Assembly: GCF_021531435.1 (NCBI RefSeq)
Contig: NZ_JAFBIS010000010.1
Coordinates: 1 to 64,000 of the forward strand
DNA from: Oscillibacter valericigenes
GTDB lineage: Bacteria > Bacillota > Clostridia > Oscillospirales > Oscillospiraceae
DNA length: 64,000 nt
Direction: 5' to 3'
Both the position numbers and the translations under genes were made by a program. Below, one piece after another: positions 34,620 to 42,056 of the stretch. Each line of letters starts with the position of its first letter. The stretch's first letter is position 1. The notes under the pieces are model-generated. The model did no database searches, was not told the origin of the DNA, and saw only the letters and a program-made list of their open reading frames with translations.

Positions 34620-34648
34620 TTGACGGGCCCTGACAAAACCGCTATGAT
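34620..34648 (+). promoter_or_regulatory. SigA promoter of the marR-like gene
   Basis: TTGACG (34620-34625), 17-base spacer, TATGAT (34643-34648), 37 bases before the ATG. Confidence 0.7.
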
Positions 34649-34684
34649 ATGAGCAAAGAACACTCGTATATAAGGAGGCGGCAT

Positions 34685-35179
34685 ATGGACCCTACCAACC
34701 GGCGCATCCGCAAAATCGACCGGGACGCGCAGCGCTTTGTGTCCCTTGCGCTGGGCAATACCGATCTGACCCTGTCCGACTATGACATGATCCATACCGT
34801 CCAGCACCGCCCCGGCATCACCCAGGAGCAGCTGCGTCAAAAGTACGGCCAGGACAAGAGCACCATCGCCCGCCGGGCCGCCAAGCTGGAGGCCGGGGGC
34901 TACATTGAGCGCCGGCCCCATCCTGAGGACGGCCGCCGGAAACAGCTGTATATCACGGAGAAGGGCTCCGCCGTCCGCAATGCGAAGGTAGAGGCCGAGG
35001 CCTTCTATTTTGAGTGGCTCTCCGCCGGTCTGACGCGGGAGGAACTGGACGTCCTGTGCCCCCTTCTGAACCGGCTCCAGCTCAGAAGCCGGGACGAGCG
35101 CCGCCAGAAATTCGTCCATTTGCTGGAATTTTATGACCGGACCCACCCCGGCCCGGAGCCTCCCGACAATGAGACATAA
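34685..35179 (+). CDS. MarR-family transcriptional regulator
   Basis: A 164-residue winged-helix protein. The DNA-binding core is clear: ITQEQLRQKYGQDKSTIARRAAKLEAGGYIERR near residues 40-72 (core LRQKYGQDKSTIARR), followed by the wing HPEDGRRKQLYITEKG. Flanking helices should form the dimer. AAGGAGG precedes the ATG at 34685. No transporter or enzyme gene is co-transcribed; the gene is followed at once by a palindromic terminator shared with a convergent gene. A 9-base-arm inverted repeat upstream of its promoter is a likely target. Ligand and regulon unknown. Confidence 0.9.
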   Translation: MDPTNRRIRKIDRDAQRFVSLALGNTDLTLSDYDMIHTVQHRPGITQEQLRQKYGQDKSTIARRAAKLEAGGYIERRPHPEDGRRKQLYITEKGSAVRNAKVEAEAFYFEWLSAGLTREELDVLCPLLNRLQLRSRDERRQKFVHLLEFYDRTHPGPEPPDNET

Positions 35180-35216
35180 AAAAACGGTTCCCACAAGGGA
35201 ACCGTTTTTTTATGTC
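35173..35216. terminator. 44-base palindromic bidirectional terminator containing both stop codons
   Basis: Two perfect 20-base arms around the loop ACAA. The arms begin GACATAAAAAAACGG and end in CCGTTTTTTTATGTC. The TAA of the marR-like gene (35177-35179) and the TAA of the convergent gene (plus-strand TTA, 35210-35212) lie symmetrically inside the stem, and both proteins end in Thr encoded by ACA. Confidence 0.92.
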
Positions 35217-35641
35217 TTGGCATGGATCTGCGCACCGCATTTCGGGCAGGTGATGATGATCTTTCCCTTTCCCACCGGCACCCGGCAGATGGTGCCGCAG
35301 GTCTTGCAGGTGAAATACTTGTGGTCCTTGTCGGCGTGGCGGGCTTTGGCGCCGGCATTGCGGCTTTTGACGCCCCACCACCAGTTGACGAACTTCTGGT
35401 TCTCCGCCCGCCGCTTGGGCAGGTTTTTGGAAAACATCCGGAACAGGATCAGCACCATCAGGGGCCACAGCACGATCTCGCAGATCAGGGCCGGCGTCTG
35501 CAGGCGCAGGGCGGAAAACACCACCTGCCCGAAGAAAACGGCGATATATCCCCAGAACAGTGCCCGGTTCATCTGGTCCATGCCGTTGCGTCCATACATG
35601 AAGCGAACGATGGCGTTGCCGATTTTCTGGAAAAAGCTCAT
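35210..35641 (-). CDS. Small membrane protein with C-terminal zinc ribbon
   Basis: A 143-residue protein. Two hydrophobic spans near residues 26-46 and 51-68 are followed by a basic stretch (SKNLPKRRAENQKF) and a C-terminal zinc-ribbon built from FTCKTCGTICRVP near 110 and IITCPKCGAQIH near 130, that is two CxxC knuckles. The ribbon and the basic segment should be cytoplasmic. Proteins of this design occur in many Clostridia without known function. GGGGAG lies upstream of the ATG. It is divergent from htpG and convergent with the marR-like gene. Confidence 0.75.
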   Translation of the reverse strand: MSFFQKIGNAIVRFMYGRNGMDQMNRALFWGYIAVFFGQVVFSALRLQTPALICEIVLWPLMVLILFRMFSKNLPKRRAENQKFVNWWWGVKSRNAGAKARHADKDHKYFTCKTCGTICRVPVGKGKIIITCPKCGAQIHAKT

Positions 35642-35681
35642 AGTGCGGGACTCCCCTTTTGATGAACTGGATTTTTTTCAT

Positions 35682-35710
35682 ATTTTACTCGCAAACCCAC
35701 ACCGAAACAA
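35682..35710 (-). promoter_or_regulatory. Probable promoter of the zinc-ribbon membrane protein gene
   Basis: Minus-strand TTGTTT (35710-35705), 17-base spacer, TAAAAT (35687-35682), about 40 bases before the ATG. Confidence 0.45.
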
Positions 35711-35748
35711 CTCCCTCCAGCCAGAATTTACAAATTGGTCATTTATTT

Positions 35749-35775
35749 TTAGCACTCTCTGTGCTATAGTGCTAA
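35749..35775 (+). promoter_or_regulatory. CIRCE element with embedded extended -10 promoter of htpG
   Basis: TTAGCACTC-N9-TAGTGCTAA matches the HrcA-binding CIRCE consensus (TTAGCACTC-N9-GAGTGCTAA) at 17 of 18 arm positions. An extended -10, TGCTATAGT (35762-35770), lies across the spacer and right arm, so HrcA binding would block polymerase. Confidence 0.92.
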
Positions 35776-35813
35776 CTGTTATGAAAATACAATAAAGGAA
35801 GTGCAACTGTATC

Positions 35814-37697
35814 ATGGCAAAAAAGCAATTCAAAGCGGAATCCAAGCGGCTGCTGGACCTGATGATCAACTCCATCTACACCCACAAGGAGATCTTCCTG
35901 CGGGAGATCATCTCCAACGCCAGCGACGCCTGCGACAAACTGTGCTACCAGGCACTGACGGACGAGTCCGTGGGCATGAACCGCAAGGATTTCAAGATTG
36001 AGCTGAAAGTGGACAAGGAGAACCGCCTCATCACCGTGTCCGATAACGGCATCGGCATGGACAAGGATGACCTGGAGAACAACCTGGGCGTTATTGCCTC
36101 CTCCGGCTCCTACAAGTTCAAGCAGGAAGTGGGCGACGACGCCAAGGACACCGACGTCATCGGTCAGTTCGGCGTGGGCTTCTACTCCGCCTTCATGGTG
36201 GCGGACCACATCACCGTGGTGACGAAGAAGTACGGCAGCGACACCGCCTACATGTGGCAGTCCGCCGGCGCCGACGGCTACACCATCACGGAGTGTGAGA
36301 AGGACACCGTGGGCACGGACATCATCATGCACGTCAAGCCCGACACCGACGACGAGAAGTACAGCGAGTTCCTGGAGTCCTGGCGGCTGCAGGAGCTGGT
36401 GCGGAAGTACTCCGACTATATCCGCTTCCCTATCCGCATGGAGGTCAGCAAGACTCGGAAGAAGGAGGATTCCCCCGACGACAAGCCGGAGTATGAGACC
36501 TACACCGAGGTGGAGACCCTGAACTCCATGGTGCCCATCTGGCAGCGCCGGAAGTCCAACGTGAAGCCCGAGGAGTACAACAAGTTCTACCGGGACAAGT
36601 TCCACGACTACACCGACCCCCAGCGGGTGATCGCCGTGTCCGCCGAAGGCGCCGTCACCTACAAGGCCCTGCTGTTCATCCCCGGCGCCACTCCCTACGA
36701 TTACTACACCAAGGAATACGAAAAGGGCCTGCAGCTCTACTCCAACGGCGTGCTCATCATGGACAAGTGCGCCGACCTGCTGCCGGAGCACTTCCGCTTC
36801 GTCCGGGGCGTGGTGGATTCCCCCGACCTGAGCCTGAACATCTCCCGTGAGCTGCTGCAGCACGACCGCCAACTGAAGGTCATCGCCGCCAACCTGGAGA
36901 AGAAGATCAAGAGCGAACTGGTCAAGATGATGAAGGACGACCGGGAGGGCTACGAGAAATTCTGGAAGAACTTCGGCCGCCAGCTGAAATTCGGCGTGGT
37001 CAGCGAGTACGGTGCCCACAAGGACCTGCTGAAAGACCTGCTGATGTTCTACTCCTCCACGGAGAAAAAGCCCGTCACTCTGGGCGAGTATATCAGCCGG
37101 ATGAAGGAAGACCAGAAGTATATCTACTACGCTTCCGGCGAGACCCTGGACAAGGTGGATAAGCTGCCCCAGACGGAGCTGCTGAAGGACAAGGGCATCG
37201 AGATCCTGTACTTCACGGAGGACATCGACGAGTTCTGCGCCCAGACCATCCGCAGTGAGGATGACAAGGAGCTGCGCTCCATCCTGGACCAGGAGATCGA
37301 GGAGGGCGCCGAGAAGAAGGCCGAGGAAGCCTCCGACGCCCACAAGTCTACTTTCGACTTCGTGAAGGAAGCTCTGGGCGACAAGGTCAAGGAAGTCAAG
37401 GCCAGCGCCCGGCTGAAGTCCCACCCTGTCTGCCTCACCGCCGGCGAGGGATTGAGCTTCGAGATGGAGAAGTATTTCCAGTCCGTCCAGCCCGACTCCA
37501 CCATCAAGGCGGACCGCATCATGGAGCTGAATGTGGACCATCCTGTGTTCCAGGCACTGGAGACCGCCGTCACCGCCGACCCGGACAAGGCCAAAAAGTA
37601 CGCTGAGCTGCTGTACAGTCAGGCGCTGCTCATCGCGGGCCTGCCCCTGGAGGACCCCTCCGGCTACACCGACCTGGTGTGCGAGCTGATGAAGTAA
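35814..37697 (+). CDS. htpG: Molecular chaperone HtpG (Hsp90)
   Basis: A 627-residue Hsp90, full length. The GHKL ATPase fold shows EIISNASDACDKL near residues 25-37, DNGIGM near 77-82 and GQFGVGFYSAFMVA near 117-130. The middle domain carries the catalytic-loop arginine region (RGVVDSPDLSLNISRELLQ near 335, in part) and the C-terminal dimer domain runs to the end. It remodels client proteins in an ATP cycle. The upstream CIRCE element predicts HrcA control, whereas the B. subtilis gene is outside the HrcA regulon. It has its own terminator and stands alone. Confidence 0.97.
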   Translation: MAKKQFKAESKRLLDLMINSIYTHKEIFLREIISNASDACDKLCYQALTDESVGMNRKDFKIELKVDKENRLITVSDNGIGMDKDDLENNLGVIASSGSYKFKQEVGDDAKDTDVIGQFGVGFYSAFMVADHITVVTKKYGSDTAYMWQSAGADGYTITECEKDTVGTDIIMHVKPDTDDEKYSEFLESWRLQELVRKYSDYIRFPIRMEVSKTRKKEDSPDDKPEYETYTEVETLNSMVPIWQRRKSNVKPEEYNKFYRDKFHDYTDPQRVIAVSAEGAVTYKALLFIPGATPYDYYTKEYEKGLQLYSNGVLIMDKCADLLPEHFRFVRGVVDSPDLSLNISRELLQHDRQLKVIAANLEKKIKSELVKMMKDDREGYEKFWKNFGRQLKFGVVSEYGAHKDLLKDLLMFYSSTEKKPVTLGEYISRMKEDQKYIYYASGETLDKVDKLPQTELLKDKGIEILYFTEDIDEFCAQTIRSEDDKELRSILDQEIEEGAEKKAEEASDAHKSTFDFVKEALGDKVKEVKASARLKSHPVCLTAGEGLSFEMEKYFQSVQPDSTIKADRIMELNVDHPVFQALETAVTADPDKAKKYAELLYSQALLIAGLPLEDPSGYTDLVCELMK

Positions 37698-37770
37698 ATC
37701 ACAGCCTGCCTAATGTCTCGCTTTTCTGGCCGCACTGCGGCCCGAAAAGCTGCCGCTGCGCGGCGCAAAC

Positions 37771-37791
37771 GCCTGCTGAGGCAGGCTTTTT
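37771..37791 (+). terminator. Terminator of htpG
   Basis: GCCTGC, loop TGAG, GCAGGC and five T residues, 74 bases past the stop codon. Confidence 0.6.
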
Positions 37792-37810
37792 GCAGACATT
37801 CGATCCAACA

Positions 37811-37835
37811 CGAAGGGGCTCCCGCCCCCTCGTAC
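37811..37835. repeat. Central hairpin in the htpG-hydrogenase interval
   Basis: ACGAAGGGG and CCCCCTCGT pair imperfectly between the two flanking terminators. The surrounding 37.70-37.93 kb holds no gene. Confidence 0.35.
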
Positions 37836-37892
37836 TCCCCCTGCAAGCCAAAACCTTTCTGAACAAAACGGAAGTTTTTCGACAAGCTGGAA

Positions 37893-37926
37893 TCTGCCCG
37901 CTGCTTGCGCAGCGGGCAGATTTTTT
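37893..37926. terminator. Hairpin at the end of the hydrogenase operon
   Basis: TCTGCCCGCTGC, loop TTGC, GCAGCGGGCAGA, then T6 on the plus strand. It abuts the stop codon of the leftward hydrogenase gene, for which the minus-strand T tract is weak. Confidence 0.65.
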
Positions 37927-37927
37927 A

Positions 37928-39673
37928 TCACGGTTTTTCGGGCATGGCGTCCCAGGCGTTGTGATCGGTATGCAGCAGATGATGGGCCTTTTCCCCCAGG
38001 GGCTTTTTCAGGTAGGCCCGGTACAGCGTCTGAATATCCGGGTTCTCATGGGAGAAGCGGATGTCTGCATTGGCGTCCAGCTTCCACAGCTGGCTGCTCC
38101 GGGACGACGCCATCTCCACGCCCTCATGGATGGGCTGTCCGCCGCCGCCGGCGCAGCCGCCGGGACAGGCCATGACCTCCACGAAGTCGTAGTCCGCCTC
38201 GCCGCTGTCCACGGCCTCCATCAGCCTGCGGGTGTTGGCCAGGCCGCTGACCACCGCCACCCGGACGTTCCCGGCACCGGGAATGTCAAACGTGGCTTCC
38301 TTCCAGGGCTTGCTGCCCCGCACCTGTTCAAAGGCGTCCGGGTCGGGGTTTTTGCCCGTCACCAGATAGTAGGCGCTGCGCAGGGCCGCGTCCATGACGC
38401 CGCCGGTGGCGCCGAAAATGACCGCCGCGCCGGTGCCGGAACCCAGGGGGCTGTCGAAGGGCTCCTCCTCCAGGTCGGCGGGCACGATGCAGTCGCTGCG
38501 GAACAGCCGCACCAGCTCCCGGGTGGTCAGCACCACGTCCACGTCCCGGTCGCCGCAGGCGTCCCGCATGGTGGGCAGCTCGCTCTCCGCTTTCTTGGCG
38601 GAGCAGGGCATGATGGAGACCACGCACATCTTGTGGGGGTCAATGCCCATCTTCTCGGCAAAGTAGCTCTTGGCCACCGCGCCGAACATCTGCTGGGGGG
38701 ATTTGGCGGTGGAGAGGTTCTCCGCGTAATCCGGGTACTGGGTCTTGAGGAACCGTACCCAGCCGGGGCAGCAGGAGGTGAACATAGGCCAGCGGTACTT
38801 GCCCCGGTGAGTGAACCGCTCGATGAACTCGCTGCCCTCCTCCATGATGGTCAGGTCGGCGGAGAAGTTGGTGTCGAACACATAGTCAAAGCCCAGGCGC
38901 TTCAGGGCCGCCACCAGCTTGCCCACCGGCACCTGCTTGTTCTTGTTCACGGCGCCCAGCACTTCCCCCCAGGCTACCCGCACGGCGGGAGCCACCTGGA
39001 CCACAGTGGTGATCTCTGGGTCCGCCAGGGCCCGCAGCACCCGGTTGGTGTCATCCCGGACGGTCAGGGCGCCGGTGGGGCAGTGGGTGACACACTGGCC
39101 GCAGAAGGTGCAGGCCGTGTTTTTCAGATAGCGGTTGTAGCTGACGTCCACGGTGGTGCGGGAGCCGGTGCCCGCCACATCCCAGATGTGCATGCCCTGA
39201 ATTTTATCGCAGACCTGGATACAGCGCATGCACTTGATGCACTTGCCTGCCTCCCGGACGATGGGGACGCTCAGGTCCACCCGGGAGCGCTCCGGCTGCA
39301 CGTCGTAGGGCTGGTAGTGGATGTTCAGGTCGTGGGACAGCTTCTGCAGCTCGCAGTAGCCGCTGCGGATGCAGGTGGTGCAGGTGGAGTTGTGCTGAGA
39401 CAAAATCAGCCGAAGGTTGGTCTTCCGGGCCTGCCGGACCCGGGGAGAGTTGGTCTGGATGACCATGCCCTCCAGCACCTCCGTGTTGCAGGCGGGGACC
39501 AGGCGGTCGGTGCCCTCGATCTCCACCACGCACATCCGGCAGGCGGCGATCTCGTTGATGTCCTTCAAAAAGCACAGGTGGGGAATGGGGATGCCGGCCT
39601 TTTCAGCGGCCGCCAGGATGGTCGTGCCCTTGGCTGCGGACAGCTCCCGGTCATTGATCTTGAAGTTTACCAT
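37928..39673 (-). CDS. [FeFe]-hydrogenase catalytic subunit
   Basis: A 581-residue iron-only hydrogenase with the full Clostridial-type cofactor set. N-terminal [2Fe-2S] ferredoxin cysteines lie in AACRMCVVEIEG near 45, the His-Cys3 cluster in HNSTCTTCIRSGYC near 93, and two [4Fe-4S] motifs in CIKCMRCIQVC near 143 and CTFCGQCVTHCP near 187. The H-cluster motifs are all intact: FTSCCPGW near 297, MPCSAKKAE near 351 and MACPGGCAGGGGQP near 495. It reduces protons or oxidises hydrogen in the cytoplasm. The ATG overlaps the stop of the GltD-like gene (ATGGTAA), so the pair forms a complex-encoding operon. Context places it in the glutamate-synthase-linked (group A2) type. Confidence 0.95.
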   Translation of the reverse strand: MVNFKINDRELSAAKGTTILAAAEKAGIPIPHLCFLKDINEIAACRMCVVEIEGTDRLVPACNTEVLEGMVIQTNSPRVRQARKTNLRLILSQHNSTCTTCIRSGYCELQKLSHDLNIHYQPYDVQPERSRVDLSVPIVREAGKCIKCMRCIQVCDKIQGMHIWDVAGTGSRTTVDVSYNRYLKNTACTFCGQCVTHCPTGALTVRDDTNRVLRALADPEITTVVQVAPAVRVAWGEVLGAVNKNKQVPVGKLVAALKRLGFDYVFDTNFSADLTIMEEGSEFIERFTHRGKYRWPMFTSCCPGWVRFLKTQYPDYAENLSTAKSPQQMFGAVAKSYFAEKMGIDPHKMCVVSIMPCSAKKAESELPTMRDACGDRDVDVVLTTRELVRLFRSDCIVPADLEEEPFDSPLGSGTGAAVIFGATGGVMDAALRSAYYLVTGKNPDPDAFEQVRGSKPWKEATFDIPGAGNVRVAVVSGLANTRRLMEAVDSGEADYDFVEVMACPGGCAGGGGQPIHEGVEMASSRSSQLWKLDANADIRFSHENPDIQTLYRAYLKKPLGEKAHHLLHTDHNAWDAMPEKP

Positions 39674-41505
39674 TTTTCCACACGTCCTCCCTTGAAGATT
39701 CCATACCCGAAGTGGTCGCACCGCAGGCAGCGGGAGGACTCCTGGGCGGCCTCCTCGTCCGTCATGCCGCATTCGATGCACTGGAGGTCGCACTTGCGCT
39801 CGCAGGCGTCCCGCTCCGTGGCGTCCACACGGCCCCGGGGCCGCAGGTCGGTGCAGCGGGGCGTGGGCACCGTGACGTCCACCTTGATCTCATGGTTGAA
39901 GCCCAGATAGTCGTCGATATTGGCAGCCGCCGCTTTGCCGGCGGCGATGGCCCGGATAACGGTGGCGGGGCCGGTGACGCAGTCTCCGCCGGCGAACACG
40001 CCCTCCATATCGGGGATCTGGGTGCTGGTGTTGGCGGCCACATTGCCGCCCCGCTGAATTTTGATGCCGCTCTCTTCCAGGCCCCGGGACTCGATGCCCT
40101 GGCCGATGGCGACGATGATGGTGTCCGCCGGAATGCGCAGAGGCTCCACGGAGGCGGTGCTGGGCCGGGGACGGCCCGCCTTGTCCACCTCGCCGATGAT
40201 CTGGGGCTGGGTCCACAGGGCCGTCACATGGCCGTTTTCGTCCGCCTCGATCTTCAGCGGTGCCTGGAGGGTCAGGACCTCGGCGCCCTCCGCGATGGCG
40301 CCCTCCACTTCCTCCTGCTGGGCCGTCATATCCTCCTGGCGGCGGCGATAGACGCAGGTGACCTTGGCCGCGCCCAAGCGGATGGCGCTGCGGGTCACGT
40401 CCATAGCCACGTTGCCACCGCCGATGACCGCCACGTTCTGGCCGGTGAAGTCCGGCATCTCGTCGTCACCGATGCGGCGCAGCAGCTCCACGGCGGACAT
40501 GACGCCCGCGCTGTCCTCGCCCTCGATGCCCGTCTTTTTGTCGGTGTGGGCACCGATGGAGATATACACGCAGTCGTGTTCTTTCTTGAGCTGGTCAAAG
40601 GTGACGTCCTGGCCCACCTTGACCCCGGTATGTACCTCGATGCCCAGGGAGAGGATGGAGGCGATCTCCGCGTCCAGCTTCTCCCGGGGGAAGCGGTAGC
40701 TGGGGATGCCGTAGCGCATCATGCCGCCCAGCTTGCTCTGCTGCTCGTAGACCGTGACCTTGTGTCCCATGAGCGCCAGGTAGTAGGCGGCGGAGAGTCC
40801 GCCGGGGCCGCCGCCCACGATGGCCACGGATTTTCCGGTGGCGGGAGCCTTTTTCGGCTGGGGCACGTCCCCGGCGTGGTCCACGGCGTAGCGCTTGAGG
40901 CCCCGGATGTTCAACGCGTCATCCACCATGTTCCGGCGGCAGCGGGCCTCGCAGGGATGCTCGCAGATATAGGCGCAGGCAGTGGGGAAGGGGTTGTCCT
41001 TGCGGATGAGCCGGACGGCGTCGGCGCAGCGGCCCTCGTTCACCAGGGAGATGTAGCCGGGAATATCCACACCGGCGGGACACAATGCCACGCAGGGCAC
41101 GGGGTTTTTCAGAGTTCCCAGGCAACGGTGGTGGAGGATGTGCTCCTCGTAATCATCCCGGAAGCCCTTCAGACCCATCAGCACCAGGTTGGCGGCGTCG
41201 ATGCCGATGGCGCAGTCCGCCGTATCCACGATGACCTGGGCGGTGGCCTCGATCCGGTCCAGGATCTTCAGCTGCGGTTCACCCTCCAGCACCTCCCGGA
41301 TCATGTTGGAGAGCTGGGCCAGACCAATGCGGCAGGGGACGCACTTGCCGCAGGTCTGGGCCTGGCACAGGTTCAGAAAGTTCAGCGCCATGTCCACCGG
41401 GCACAATCCCGGAGGGCTGGCGGCGATCCGCCGCTCCATATTGCGGTATAACTGCTCCACCACGGCTTGGGCAGCGCCGGGCATTTTCACTTCTAATCTG
41501 CTCAT
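39667..41505 (-). CDS. NuoF-type iron-sulfur / GltD-like NAD(P)H oxidoreductase, hydrogenase partner
   Basis: A 612-residue flavoprotein with three parts. Residues 1-130 carry the NuoF-type 4Fe-4S site (CQAQTCGKCVPCRIG near 47, distal Cys in TADCAIG near 96). Residues 135-560 are a glutamate synthase small-subunit module: Fer4 cysteines CVALCPAGVDIPGY and CEHPCEARCRRN, an FAD loop VGGGPGGLSAAYYLA near 230, and an NAD(P) loop VIGGGNVAMD near 365. The C-terminus has a further cysteine cluster (CERKCDLQCIECGM, CLRCD). It probably passes electrons between NAD(P)H and the hydrogenase or ferredoxin; bifurcation is possible but unproven. GGAGGGA precedes the ATG at 41505. Confidence 0.88.
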   Translation of the reverse strand: MSRLEVKMPGAAQAVVEQLYRNMERRIAASPPGLCPVDMALNFLNLCQAQTCGKCVPCRIGLAQLSNMIREVLEGEPQLKILDRIEATAQVIVDTADCAIGIDAANLVLMGLKGFRDDYEEHILHHRCLGTLKNPVPCVALCPAGVDIPGYISLVNEGRCADAVRLIRKDNPFPTACAYICEHPCEARCRRNMVDDALNIRGLKRYAVDHAGDVPQPKKAPATGKSVAIVGGGPGGLSAAYYLALMGHKVTVYEQQSKLGGMMRYGIPSYRFPREKLDAEIASILSLGIEVHTGVKVGQDVTFDQLKKEHDCVYISIGAHTDKKTGIEGEDSAGVMSAVELLRRIGDDEMPDFTGQNVAVIGGGNVAMDVTRSAIRLGAAKVTCVYRRRQEDMTAQQEEVEGAIAEGAEVLTLQAPLKIEADENGHVTALWTQPQIIGEVDKAGRPRPSTASVEPLRIPADTIIVAIGQGIESRGLEESGIKIQRGGNVAANTSTQIPDMEGVFAGGDCVTGPATVIRAIAAGKAAAANIDDYLGFNHEIKVDVTVPTPRCTDLRPRGRVDATERDACERKCDLQCIECGMTDEEAAQESSRCLRCDHFGYGIFKGGRVEKW

Positions 41506-41569
41506 ATCTGTTGTCCCTCCTTCTGGCTGGTACCGCAAAAGCGTGGTAACCTTAACCGTATTGATGTCA

Positions 41570-41598
41570 AGTATAACGTAAACTTTGCGTAAAATCAA
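41570..41598 (-). promoter_or_regulatory. Promoter of the hydrogenase operon
   Basis: Minus-strand TTGATT (41598-41593), 17-base spacer, TATACT (41575-41570). No convincing Rex site was found nearby. Confidence 0.6.
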
Positions 41599-41680
41599 TG
41601 TAATTCTAAAAAATTTTTAGGTTGTATAAAAATTTGTTATTTCACAAACCATGCGGTCAGATGCCCGAAACTCCCCTGCG

Positions 41681-41728
41681 AAAAAGCGCCGGACTCGTCC
41701 CTGCGGCAAGGATGAGTCCGGCGCTTTT
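41681..41728 (-). terminator. Terminator of the LRR-VWA-MoxR-NifU operon
   Basis: A 19-base stem (AAAAGCGCCGGACTC core, one wobble) with a 9-base loop and T5 on the minus strand, 35 bases past the NifU-like stop. Confidence 0.85.
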
Positions 41729-41762
41729 GGCCGTATACAGGCGTGGGTATCGCGTTTCTCCT

Positions 41763-42056
41763 TTACAGATGGTGGTCCCGCAGGAGCCGCTTGGCCTGCT
41801 CCCACAGCTCGTCGCTGACGGTCTGAATGACCGCCACCTTCTCCACCAGCTCCGGCAGGGCTTTCACCACTTCCGCCTCCACCAGTGTCTCGTTGGTCAG
41901 GTCGGCGGAGGGGCATCCGGCGCACTGGCCCAGCAGCTTCACATACAGCACCTTGTTCTCCAGACGGTCCACCTGGATCTCCCCTCCGTGGGCCCGGAGG
42001 GACGGGCGGACCTGCCGGTCCAGCACTTCCTCAATGCGCTTCAGATCTTCACTCAT
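41763..42056 (-). CDS. NifU C-terminal domain-like iron-sulfur protein
   Basis: A 97-residue single-domain protein of the NifU_N-less Nfu type. The cluster-binding CxxC is in LGQCAGCPSADLTN near residues 43-56, after an N-terminal helix and SLRAHGGEIQVDRLENKVLYVKL (in part). Such domains carry a [4Fe-4S] cluster between dimer subunits and deliver it to apo-proteins. The start ATG overlaps the end of the MoxR-type ATPase gene by 8 bases, so it belongs to that operon, and the hydrogenase operon lies just downstream. Whether it serves the hydrogenase or the ATPase operon is unknown. Confidence 0.9.
   Translation of the reverse strand: MSEDLKRIEEVLDRQVRPSLRAHGGEIQVDRLENKVLYVKLLGQCAGCPSADLTNETLVEAEVVKALPELVEKVAVIQTVSDELWEQAKRLLRDHHL

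Noticed and set aside
41506-41680. Rex operator at the hydrogenase promoter
   Set aside because: No TTGTTAA-N6-TTAACAA-like site; only scattered AT-rich half-matches.
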